DNA of 64,000 nt from positions 1,212,501 through 1,276,500 of the forward strand of contig JAKIMF020000005.1 in assembly GCA_022605425.2 (NCBI GenBank), in the 5' to 3' direction. The translations under genes were made by a program, and so were the position numbers. Under the pieces are notes generated by a model. That model had not been told where the DNA came from. It did no database searches and saw only the letters and a list, made by a program, of their open reading frames with translations. The DNA comes from Hamiltosporidium tvaerminnensis. Its lineage: Eukaryota; Microsporidia; Dubosqiidae. Position 1 is the first letter of the stretch. The number at the start of each line of letters is the position of its first letter. Shown in pieces: positions 42,004 to 52,174 of the stretch.

Positions 42004-43734
42004 ATGCAAAATGAATTTATAACAGAAAATTGCTGTAAAAACGTTAAAAAAAATCTTTATAAACTTCCAAAGAAATCAGATCCGAAATTATATGTAAAAA
42101 TTCCTTTAAACATAAATGACATAGAAAAAAACACTAATGGAATATTATCAATGCGAAGTAATACTTTACGAACATTTACTGAAACAATCAAAAAATCAAA
42201 CGATATAAATCCGGCAATAAAATTTCTATTGAATTTATTTTATTATGAAATAGATTCATATGACGAAAACTACAGTGCGTATATATATTTTAGCTTAAAA
42301 CATAACCTGCCCAGAATAGATGATTCTACAAAAGAAATCGGATTTACAATCATTTCTTCAGAATTTATTTACAACATTGAATCTTTTATAAGATTTAACG
42401 AACATTTAAATAAAAATGGTGTTTTAAAGAAAAAATCTAACGAAATCATACATAATATTTTTTCAGAAAATATAAAAAAAGACGGTTTGGTAAAGATCGA
42501 AAGAAATGATTCGACAAATAATAGAAATTATGAAGTTATTTTTACAAAAAACATTTTTAAATATTGGGGAATTAGAGAATTGAATGAAAATTTAAGTTTT
42601 ATAGGCCATTTTTGTTTTTATTCTGTAATTGAAGAATTTTGCATGCGGAACATAAAACTTCAACAAAAAGAAACCGAGCCGTTTGATAATTTTGTCAAAT
42701 TTTTGAAAATTATAATTTCAAATGTTTTTGATAAACTTTTTTTAGAAACAGATGATTTCAATGAAATTTTATTAATATCAAAAACACCTTTCATACTAAA
42801 CAAATATACATTGAAAAATATAAATCTGGGGTTGAAGTTCGAAATAACACCGTTTATACTTGAAATTCAAGGATTAAAAGATGATTTTAATAAAAAGTAC
42901 CTTTTAAATCAAAAAAACCCAAAACAGATGCAAAATAATAAGAAATCTTTTATTCTTTTGAAAGATACTTTAAATACCTTTGAAATGTATTCTAAAACCG
43001 AGAAAAATAATTTATTATTTATTTGGTATGCCATTTATTCACTTTTAAATGAAAAATATCACAAAAATGAGTTGTGGATGTCAAGTTTAATTATGGCTTC
43101 GATTTTAATTTCACACAAAAATATCAAAGAAATAAAACTTGAAAATATTGAAGATATTAAAATCAATTCGGAGGAAATCTTTAAGATTTTAAGAACAAAC
43201 GAAATATACTTTATTTCTGAATATAACAATTTTGTAAAAGAATTAGAAAATAATTTTCAGAATAAATTAAACACGTTGTATAGTATAATACTTGAAAATG
43301 CCGCTCGAGGACCTAAAATAGCTGATGTGAACAGAATTTGTAAAAATTTAGTCATTTTAAATTCTGAAAATACAATGATATTCCATAAATTTTGTGAGGA
43401 AAATATTGATACAAAAATATTTCTTTATTTAGAAAATATTCCTTATTACTTAACATATTATTATTTTGTAAATAAAGAAATATTTATAGAAATGACAACG
43501 GATTTTGAAATATATTTACAAAATATTAAAGAATGCGAAAAATCAATTCGTCCGTTTTTAGATGGACATTATCAAATAAAAGATAAAAAAATGTTATTTG
43601 ATAAAAACTTTAAATATAAAAAACATTGCATATTAACATTAATACTAATGATTATATTAATTGCATCTTTTTGTTATTATATATACAATAAGCGAGCACA
43701 TAAAAAGTCATTTTCGATTGAAATAAGAAAATGA
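42004..43734 (+). CDS. unknown 576-aa protein with C-terminal membrane anchor
   Basis: An intact ORF from ATG 42004. Most of the chain is hydrophilic, helix-rich and dominated by Lys/Asn/Ile/Glu, with no N-terminal signal. At residues about 542-560 there is a single strong hydrophobic segment (LTLILMIILIASFCYYIY) followed by a short basic tail (NKRAHKK), the layout of a tail-anchored or type-II-like protein facing the cytosol. No conserved domain is recognised; lineage-specific proteins of this build are common in microsporidia. It stands alone between retroelement-rich DNA and a 4-kb spacer. Confidence 0.7.
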   Translation: MQNEFITENCCKNVKKNLYKLPKKSDPKLYVKIPLNINDIEKNTNGILSMRSNTLRTFTETIKKSNDINPAIKFLLNLFYYEIDSYDENYSAYIYFSLKHNLPRIDDSTKEIGFTIISSEFIYNIESFIRFNEHLNKNGVLKKKSNEIIHNIFSENIKKDGLVKIERNDSTNNRNYEVIFTKNIFKYWGIRELNENLSFIGHFCFYSVIEEFCMRNIKLQQKETEPFDNFVKFLKIIISNVFDKLFLETDDFNEILLISKTPFILNKYTLKNINLGLKFEITPFILEIQGLKDDFNKKYLLNQKNPKQMQNNKKSFILLKDTLNTFEMYSKTEKNNLLFIWYAIYSLLNEKYHKNELWMSSLIMASILISHKNIKEIKLENIEDIKINSEEIFKILRTNEIYFISEYNNFVKELENNFQNKLNTLYSIILENAARGPKIADVNRICKNLVILNSENTMIFHKFCEENIDTKIFLYLENIPYYLTYYYFVNKEIFIEMTTDFEIYLQNIKECEKSIRPFLDGHYQIKDKKMLFDKNFKYKKHCILTLILMIILIASFCYYIYNKRAHKKSFSIEIRK

Positions 43735-46700
43735 AACAAATTCATATTTACAAATATAAACATATTGAAAAATTTTATCTCCCCATTCGATTTTAATTTT
43801 ATTTTCGCTAAATCCTAGGGAAATAATGAAAAGAATATCTAAAGATAAAAAGAAAACGATTTACAGCATTAAAAACAATATTAAAAAAGACTCGGTTTTC
43901 ATCCGAACTATTTTAAATATCGGATTTCCGCAAAAAGTTTAAGTAAAAATTTTTATTTTAGAAGAATTTGTATATTAATTTGATTTTTTGTGTTTCTAAT
44001 TGGTATTTTAAGCAAAGCAGCGTATTTTTGTTAAACGAAATAATTTCAAAAAAATATGCATGCTGTTTTTCTTGGCTATATATAAAATAAGATAGAAAAT
44101 ATTCTCTTTATTTTATAATATTAATTAATGTGAGTGAATACAGGTTTACAATTCAATAAACAGATTAAATAATATTTATGTATTTGTTTTTATCAAAAAC
44201 CAGGTCAAAGTCAATTTTTAAAAGTATAGAATACAAAATCAAATGAATAGAAATCGTTGAATAAAATTTAAAATTTATTTCTTTTTCTTTATAGTATTTA
44301 TGCTTATTTTTTCGAATAAATATGGAATCGTAAGTAAGCAAAGTATTAAAAATTTTCAAATATTTACGATAATACAATATTTATGAAATCAAAAATGGTA
44401 AGAAAATAATTCCATTAAATTTTATCTAACTCTAATGTAGGTGATGAATTTAAAGGCTTGTTATTGAGTTGGTAATCCTACTTAAAATTAAGATTTTAAT
44501 TACGAAATGTTTAAAATCTTTCTACTTTTATTGATATTAGCGTATAAAACTTTCAATAACTGCAATATTTCTTTTGCACAGTAATTTTCTAAAATATTCC
44601 CATCTAGTCTTATTCATAAATATATCTCATTTATTTTTGGTTTATTTTACGATTATTCTTTTCTATTTGTTTAAATTCTGATTTGTGTTTGGAATTATTT
44701 GGTACTTTAAAAGATGCGATTAAAATTTCTGAGAAACCTAAAAAGAATTAGAGTTTAAAAGGCTCTTTTGAGAATTTTTATATTGATTATAACTTTCTGA
44801 ACTATTCTATTTTGATTTCTTTAACTTTTGATTTATAATTTTGAAATAGAATTACTCTTTCATTTTTCATTTGTCTTTTCCACTCATGAAATCATTCCAA
44901 AAGAATAAATTTATATACAGTCTTTTAAAATAATATTAGGTCACACATTGTGCTTCAAATTATATAGATTGATTCTAGATATCATCATATTTTTTTAATA
45001 AGTTACAAAATATTTCTTTTGATACATGTTTCTTCTAATTTAGTTTCAAAGTTTTAAATAGACGCTTTAATATACTTTCAAGTATTAAAATTATAAAACT
45101 CTCTCATTTGGTAAATTTTTAAAGTAAATCAAAATTTCATGGTAATATTCTGTAGCGAGTGAAAATAGCGGCTTTTCGATTCTATAGGTCTGGGTGGATT
45201 ATTAATTTAATTTTTTCTCTTTAAGTTTTTAATATTTAAAATCACTTATACTTTAATTCCATTTTATCTTAAAAAAATCTTACTAATTGTATTTCCTAGT
45301 TTTGAAATCAATCATTAAAATGGATTTGTGTATAGGCATATTATTACTTTTAATGATTATAAGTTGTACTTTTTAAAAAACAACATTTAGATGCCAATAT
45401 CATATAAAATTTTGTTCCGACAAACTGAATAATATTTTAGGAAATAAAAGTGTTTAATATAATTTTTATAGAAATTAATTTTTCATATTTTCTTTATGTT
45501 TAGAAGTTATGTATTCTAATTTTAATATTGCGAATAGAAAAATGATTTGTAATACGACTAAGATTTACGTAGTTTTTTGAATAAAAATTGTAATTAGAAG
45601 ATTTCGGGAAAATTAAAATGTAAGTTTATTTCACAATTTGATAAATCTTGTTGCTATCAATATTATTAATTTTCCCTTTAAAATCCGAGATTAAAAAATT
45701 TATATTCAATTATATTTTCTAAATTCAGAAAAATGACTATTTTTGTAAGTTTCACAGAAATTGTAGAACTATTTAATTAATAATATAAACTTACACTTTT
45801 TGGCCTAATTTTAAAAATATAAATTTAATTAAAAATCTTTTTCGAGGATAAGTACCTTTGAATAATTAATTGACACTATTCTATAAGAATTAAGAGATTT
45901 ATTAAATCAATTACAACGATAACAATAATTGAAATATGCGGAAGGATTCTTGATGCAAAGCTTATATTTAAAGGAAAAAAATCTAATTAAATATGAAATT
46001 CGTATTATAAAATGGTTTATGTTCAACGGAGGTGGAGAGAGGATAACCAAATTAAAAGCTATCTTATTGGCGATGGGTATGTGAAATTTATATGCAAATC
46101 ATTGTTGACATTTTGATGGAATATAAAGCACATTTGGTCTAAAGGCAAATTACTTATAATCCCGAGTTACAACAGATTAAAAGAAGCATATAGAATATTT
46201 CCAACTATTCATCCTCGATATCGAGAGATAAAAGAGGAATTCAATAATTAAGTAATTAAGTTATGTTCAACGGAATTAATTGTTATTATTTCTTTAAACT
46301 TTTATAGTTTTATTGAGTTCTTCTAACTGCAATTGAAAGCTGGTCAAATATGACTCAACTGTCTTCATAACAGGTATTTCATAATGTTTCCGAAAAAATA
46401 GTAAGTGTGTTTTTTGTAGAAAATTCGGTTATAGAATGAATGTTTTATACAACTCTATGAAGTAAAAAAATATGGCATCAATAAAATAATTGTAACAAAT
46501 AAGAAAAAAATGTTTAATCTTCTATGAATACTTAAATTGTAAGTTTTTCGGCGTTTCCTTTACTAACTATGAATTTATTTTCTTTTGGCCTTCAGATTCG
46601 CATGTATTTTTAAGTGAAGCTAAATTAGAATAGAAACTTACTTCTCATATAAACTTTAAATGATATTTTTGTACAATATAGAGACTTTTTAAGACTTTTT

Positions 46701-47728
46701 CTTAAAAAAATGATCAAATTTGAAGCATAAAAAATGATCTATGTGAATTTAATTTACACCCGTTACATGTCTTTTGTATAAAGTCAAAATAAATACTTGG
46801 AAATTCTATTTAGAAAATATCCTCTTGTTCCTAGGCTTTCTCGAGAAAATCCTCTTTAGGCAAAAAAGCTTTTTAACATTAATACTCACCGAATTTCATC
46901 ATCTATTTATCCAAGATTTCATATTGTATCATTAACTTTACGTATCATTGGTATATGATTAGAAATACGGAATTTCTTCTAAAGTTTTTTGACTTGCCAA
47001 CGGTTGATCGATCATTATCCTTCGGCTAGGAATGGTTTGTGTGTGATTGGCAACCTAACCAGTCAAAAGATAATGTTTAAAACTCCTAATAAAAGGAAAA
47101 AGATTTTAATCACTGTAAAATTTGTTTTCACCTGTCGAGAATATACAAGCCCAAAAATGTGTTTTAAATAATGTCCAAAACAGTGAGATTTTACAAATAG
47201 AATGATGGTTATTTGATTCTAGTGATTTAAATACAGAAAAAAACCAGAACTATATCGGCTAAAAAAAGAAAATTTAGCCATTTTTGTGGCTGTGAGTTTA
47301 TTTCGATTACATTCGAACCTATTTTATTCTATGATTATCTATATGTTGTTTATGATCAAAAATTATTTCTAAAGTGCCTATAAAAATATAATTTACTTAT
47401 TCGAAAGCATCCCATTCTTTGTAGTTTTTTAGAACATCATAAATAGCACGTATATTTGAGTTATACAGACATAATTTAGAACAAGTTTTCTGATTCATTT
47501 TTAATAGTTAGTATGCACACAGCAAAATCATACAAATAGACAAAAAAGTTTTTTTTTAATTTGCTTCAAATGTTGTTTGACAAGTATCTTTTACATCTAT
47601 AAAATACAAATATTTTCTAAATATATATATTTTATTCAGATTCAAATTGTTTGAATTGTTCGCAAATAATATATTTTTTGATTAGTCGTGCAAATAATTG
47701 AATATAAGGTTTCTGCTAGGTTAAATAG
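43735..47728. other. 4-kb gene-poor spacer
   Basis: No supportable gene. It contains the repeat B' copy at 46031-46250. A stretch near 46990-47170 shows weak similarity to 57590-57750 (both contain GTTTG...CCA.TCAAAAG and a downstream ACAAGCC), perhaps remnants of one old element. Confidence 0.4.
46031..46250 (+). repeat. dispersed repeat B, subtype B'
   Basis: Starts GGTGGAGAGAGGATAACC like repeat B, then from about 46120 follows the alternative second half also present at 12350-12545 (TTATAATCCCGAGTT, ending near TAAAAGAGGAATTCAAT). Confidence 0.6.
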
Positions 47729-47730
47729 TA

Positions 47731-47761
47731 CTCCCTCTGCCCGGAAATATGGTATACATTT
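47731..47761 (+). repeat. left inverted repeat of the mariner element
   Basis: 31 bp starting CTCCCTCTGCCC and ending GGTATACATTT; two mismatches to the right repeat. Confidence 0.85.
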
Positions 47762-47951
47762 CAAAAAAACCATAGATTATCGTGAATATAAAAAATAAAT
47801 AGGCAACCGTCATGACATTGTCATAGTAAATATTCATGACAATATGACCAAAAATTTTTGACTTTAGTAATATCATTCTTAGTTAAAAAGTTACCGCTTA
47901 AACATCAGTGTTTCTTAAGGCTAAAAAAATTAGTACCGCTGCCAAACGAAT

Positions 47952-49230
47952 ATGGAAAATGTGAAAGAAAATTTGTTAAATTCAGAAAAAAGAGATTCAA
48001 AATATAAACAGTTAACTAAAGAACAACGTCAAGGTATTTTAGAAAAATTATTACAGCAGATAAAGGAGAATAAGTTAAAACATGGTGCCATTAACGAAGT
48101 TCTTCTGACTTTTAAGTTACCCGGCTAAATGTTAGCAGAATTTGGCATGCAGCACAAACTAAATACAGAAAGGGTAAAATATGTGCCGATTTTTCTTCAA
48201 AAAAGAAAAAAGATGAGGAAGAAAATCTAAAGGCTATACGAACAATTTAGCGCAAATAAGAAAACACAATTAAATGTCGAGGAACGCTTCGCAGTCTTTC
48301 CTTTGCAATTGATATTCCAAAATCAACTATGTTTGATATATTCAAATCGGGATGGTATATCAAGAAAATATCTTCTACAGTTAAACCAACTTTAACAGAT
48401 AAAAATAAAATGGACAGATTATTATTTTGCTTGTCTAAAGTAAATCTTACTAAAAATGGAGATTTGCTTTTTGATGATTTGTACGATTACGTTCACATTG
48501 ATGAAAAGTGGTTTTATCTAACTAAAGTTAAGCGCTCTTATTACTTAATGTTAAACGAAGAAAACCCGGAGAAAAACTGCAAAAGTAAGCGATTTATTAC
48601 GAAAATAATGTTCATGGCTGCAGTAGCTCGACCACGCCATGATGCACATCGAAAACTTTATTTTGATTGGAAAATTGGAATATGGCCATTTGTTTATAAA
48701 GAACCAGCTCAAAGAAATTCTAAGAATAGGGCTAAAGTGACAATGATAGCAAAAAATTTGGAATCTGTTACAGCAGTATATTGCAAAAACATGATCATTA
48801 TTAATGTGATTCCCGCAATTAAATCTAAATTTCTGCCAGCATACAAAAGGAAAACAATTTACGTACAACAATACAATGAAAAACCCCATTTTTCTAAAAA
48901 TGATCCAGATATTGTCGCTCTTGGTTCTGCTGATGACTGGAATATTAAATTTAAGGCGCAATCGGCAAATAGCTTCGATTTAAATGTTCTTGGTTTAAGT
49001 TTTTTGAACTCCATAAAACGCCGCAACATGAAGCTTTGCCACACTCGATTGACGAATTAATAAATTGTGTTCAAGATGCATTTCATCAATTAGAAGCGAA
49101 TACTCTCGATAACGTTTTTACAACATTGCAAGCATGTATAGAGTCTATTATGTTAGCAGATGGAGGAAATGGCTATAAAATACCTCATTTAAGTAAAGGA
49201 AAACTTCGTCGCGAAGATCGACTGCTATAA
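47952..49230 (+). pseudogene. mariner (plant-type DD39D) transposase, multiply broken
   Basis: N-terminal piece from ATG 47952 (58 codons, helix-turn-helix region with LTKEQRQGILEKLL) stops at TAA 48126. The frame then shifts; two in-frame stops lie near 48250, and the main piece (48329-49060) is open. It shows VHIDEKWF (first Asp), CKSKRFITKIMFMAAVARPR, QQYNEKPH where the family has QQDNA (second Asp replaced by Tyr), and LNVLGLSF where the family has LNVLD (third Asp, 39 residues later, replaced by Gly). After another shift near 49030, the C-terminal piece (49036-49230) ends with NGYKIPHLSKGKLRRE, like the usual family C-terminus. Inactive by frame and by active site. Confidence 0.88.
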
Positions 49231-49411
49231 AAATATGTATGTTCTAAAGAAGCAACCGTTAAAGCCAAATCAAATTTCGATTGAACTTATTAAATTAATA
49301 TTTCTTTATTTAAATTTTATTTAAAATTTACATTAATATTTATTAAAAGGTTTCAAATAAAGGTAATATAATAAACTTGACATGTACATTTTTTGATTTA
49401 TTATATTTTGC

Positions 49412-49435
49412 AAATGTATACCGTATTTCCGGACA
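49412..49435 (-). repeat. internal second copy of the right mariner end
   Basis: The right-end core (plus strand AAATGTATACC.TATTTCCGGACA) occurs at 49412-49435 and again at 49450-49472, so the right end is duplicated in tandem 38 bases apart. The left end has only one copy. Confidence 0.75.
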
Positions 49436-49448
49436 ACAAAAATCGCTA

Positions 49449-49479
49449 AAATGTATACCATATTTCCGGACAGAGGGTG
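49449..49479 (-). repeat. right inverted repeat of the mariner element
   Basis: 31 bp inverted relative to 47731-47761, next to TA at 49480-49481. Confidence 0.85.
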
Positions 49480-49779
49480 TATTTAATTTCTTGTCAATAA
49501 TAAGAAGCAACATAAATTTAGTGCCAACATGCATTCCCATAATCTATTATAGGAGTAATATTATGTCATAATGTTTTGCATCAATTAGATTGATTTATAT
49601 TTCAGAAATATTATCGCGTCTATAATCACTCAATTTTTAGGTGCTAATTCGCCGACTTGAAGCCAAAACGTTTTCTAATACAAATTTTTAGACATATATA
49701 GCAAAATTGGATTTTCAATTTGTTTCTTAGTGCATTTTGGAACTTAAGAATTTTCTATTGGTTATATTTGATATGTAAA

Positions 49780-50130
49780 AATAGACAAAATTTGATGTTA
49801 ATGTAAAAGTAAAAACATTGGTACACACAATTAAAAGAAATAAACTACCTCAATTCCCTTCAAATTGTTAAACCTGAAAAACTTAGAAATTATGGCATAT
49901 TATATCAGCTAATAATACGTTATTATGCATGGGTATAAATTGAAAATGACCCTTATGTGATAACTTAAAACGGTATTGTGGCAAAACAATTTAAGATGTA
50001 TCTTAAAGAACTTCGCATAACCATGAATGTATGGACACACATATTAATCATTAACGCCTGAAAAGACAGCCGAAACGATTTATTTGCTTGACAGAGGAAC
50101 TTAGGCCAAGATAAATACATATAAAACTGC
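49780..50130 (+). mobile_element. decayed fragment of the R2/R4-like retrotransposon (endonuclease region)
   Basis: Plus-orientation relic. CTTCAAATTGTTAAACCTG, GAAAAACTTAGAAATTATGG, TTATGTGATAAC and AACGGTATTGTGGCAAAAC follow the sense strand of copies 2 and 3 in order; the same blocks lie around 13245-13130 and 37190-37070 on the minus strand. Divergence is high and no frame is open. Edges are approximate. Confidence 0.65.
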
Positions 50131-51022
50131 GAAATAGTAACGATAGGTGAATTCAAGGTGCTGAAAGGCATAAAAAACCAATAAATTTTTTTAAGAAACC
50201 AATAAATCTGGAAGATGGTGTTAAATAGGTTTAACCAAAAATATATTATTCAAAATTTTGTGACGAACCAATCCAGAGAATCTGCCATTCGATCAAATAA
50301 AAATTTGGATCAGAAGACTAAAATAATGTGTTATAATGGCGGATCAAAGATTTATAAAAGCCTCGAAAATATATTTTAACCGATAATCTATATAAATAAA
50401 ATTGATTTTCACCAGTTCTACTGAAGTTCTTTTAACATAGAATTTAAATCAATTTTTATTTTAAAAAAAATTTCGGACTAAAACACAGATCGTAAAAAAA
50501 ACATGAATTATATAATTTTGATGTGCCTCGTGATATATTAATTTTTTGATAAACTTTATGTTTTGACTTATAAACAGAAAAAAAATGGGAAAATATAAGG
50601 TCAGAATAACAAAAGCATATAATATATTGGAATCGAGAAAATATATGAATAATTAATTGAGAATAGAAAAAGCTCTATAAAAAAGAAAAATTTATATGAT
50701 ACGGCATTACATACAAAACAATTTTATAAATATGAAGATTGCATCGTGATACAAAGTGGATTTTAAATAATATATTAGTAGAAGATGAAAGGTTGCAGAA
50801 TATGCAATATAATTACAAAAGATCAAAAAAGCTACATATTCAGTACTGATGAGTTATAATTTTAAATTTAACGATTATTTGATCTAAAATCAAAGCAAGT
50901 TAGTTGCAACGACAATAAGTCATGCTAGTAACATTTACTGTTAATTTTTCTTATTTAATAAAAGTAAGAAAATTTTAATAATACAGATTTAAAATAAAAA
51001 TAAATTTACATTTAATAAACTT
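50131..51022. other. AT-rich spacer
   Basis: No gene, RNA or repeat recognised between the retroelement relic and the 3' end of the gene at 51023-52174. Confidence 0.35.
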
Positions 51023-52174
51023 TCATAAACTTTTTTTAGAAAAATAACTATTTTCGTATCTTGATTTCATTATATAATGAATCGCATTTAATATCACACT
51101 TTTTTTACTTTTTGAAACTGGTCCAGGAATTATCTCACTTAGTGCATATAAACCCAAATTAATTGCATCCCGGCGATGGTGTTCTGATTCAACATGATTG
51201 TTCTTCTTATCTTCTGATGAAAGATTTTCCTGCTTTGAGCGCTTACGTCGATTCGTGTAAACATCAATATTCTTTATAAGAAAAGCTAAGTACTTTTTCG
51301 CCATGGAATTTGCTTTATAAATAGGATCATATTTTTGTATCCAATTAAACATTTCAATTAGTTTCGTTTTATTTGGCTTTGGTATTGCAGAAATAGCTTC
51401 TTCGGGCTTAGTATTTTTAATGATGTTATTTTCGCGGTGAGGTATTTGAATTGCTTTTACTTCTGAATTCTTACGAGAAACAATCATATCAGGCGAAATT
51501 ATACTAGATTTTCTCCAGAAAACACGTGTAGATGTGTTTTTATTTTCATCGGAATATTCATTGAAATGATCAACTTCTTTGTTTTCGTTTAATAATTTAC
51601 TTTTAATGTTGCTCAATCCATCATTGGGTAAATCTAATCGTTCATAAGCTATGTCATCCTTCAAGTTAGGGTTACAGACGCTCTGATCGTTATCTGAAAT
51701 ATGAAAAATATTGAGGTTGGGTGATTCAGGTACGCTTTTGAAATATTCAGAATTTGCTAATTCACTTTTACAATTCAAATAATCAACATTTATGTTGGAA
51801 TTTGATTCCACCTTAAATTTTTTTTCAATCGAAATTGATCTAGAAAAATCCAGCAAAAGATCTGCTTCATCCTTTAGTTTAAAACTATTACATGTTGTCG
51901 GTTTGGTTCTTTCATTTAAATTTCTTATTGTTTCATTATTCACTATTCTACCAGGGAAAAAATCATACCATTTATTAGGTATTATTCGCTTATTTATGAA
52001 CCTTTCATTAAAATGATTATGTAATATTCTTCTATCGAAAAATGGATTGCTTGAAACAATTCCTTGTTGGCTAAAAATCTTTTTATTCGAACCATTAGGA
52101 AACATTGAATAATTTAATTTCCTATTTGTATTATTTTCATTTATATTTTCTCCATTTCTCATTCTAAATTGCAT
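51023..52174 (-). CDS. unknown 383-aa polar protein with possible nuclear localisation signal
   Basis: An intact ORF from ATG 52174 (MQFRMRNGENINENN). The first 270 residues are low-complexity and polar (Asn, Ser, Lys, Asp), probably disordered. The last 110 residues are more compact and helical (LIEMFNWIQKYDPIYKANSMAKKYLAFLI, then LGLYALSEIIPG and ILNAIHYIM). Between helices lies a basic cluster (NRRKRSKQ), which could be a nuclear localisation signal. No signal peptide, membrane segment or zinc site. No family is recognised; a DNA- or chromatin-associated role would fit the basic cluster but is only a guess. Confidence 0.65.
   Translation of the reverse strand: MQFRMRNGENINENNTNRKLNYSMFPNGSNKKIFSQQGIVSSNPFFDRRILHNHFNERFINKRIIPNKWYDFFPGRIVNNETIRNLNERTKPTTCNSFKLKDEADLLLDFSRSISIEKKFKVESNSNINVDYLNCKSELANSEYFKSVPESPNLNIFHISDNDQSVCNPNLKDDIAYERLDLPNDGLSNIKSKLLNENKEVDHFNEYSDENKNTSTRVFWRKSSIISPDMIVSRKNSEVKAIQIPHRENNIIKNTKPEEAISAIPKPNKTKLIEMFNWIQKYDPIYKANSMAKKYLAFLIKNIDVYTNRRKRSKQENLSSEDKKNNHVESEHHRRDAINLGLYALSEIIPGPVSKSKKSVILNAIHYIMKSRYENSYFSKKSL

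Larger units (their letters stand above)
47731..49479 (+). mobile_element. mariner-like transposon of the plant type (Stowaway-like ends)
   Basis: A 1749-bp element flanked by TA on both sides (47729-47730 and 49480-49481). Inverted repeats of 31 bp match at 29 positions: left starts CTCCCTCTGCCCGGAAATAT, right CACCCTCTGTCCGGAAATAT. The CTCCCTC start and TA duplication are those of plant-type mariner and Stowaway elements. The interior carries a single broken transposase gene on the plus strand. Confidence 0.88.

Noticed and set aside
46989-47171. ORF and weak similarity to 57590-57750, suggesting a Tc1-like transposase relic
   Set aside because: Only short shared strings and no DDE motif could be identified; too weak to annotate.
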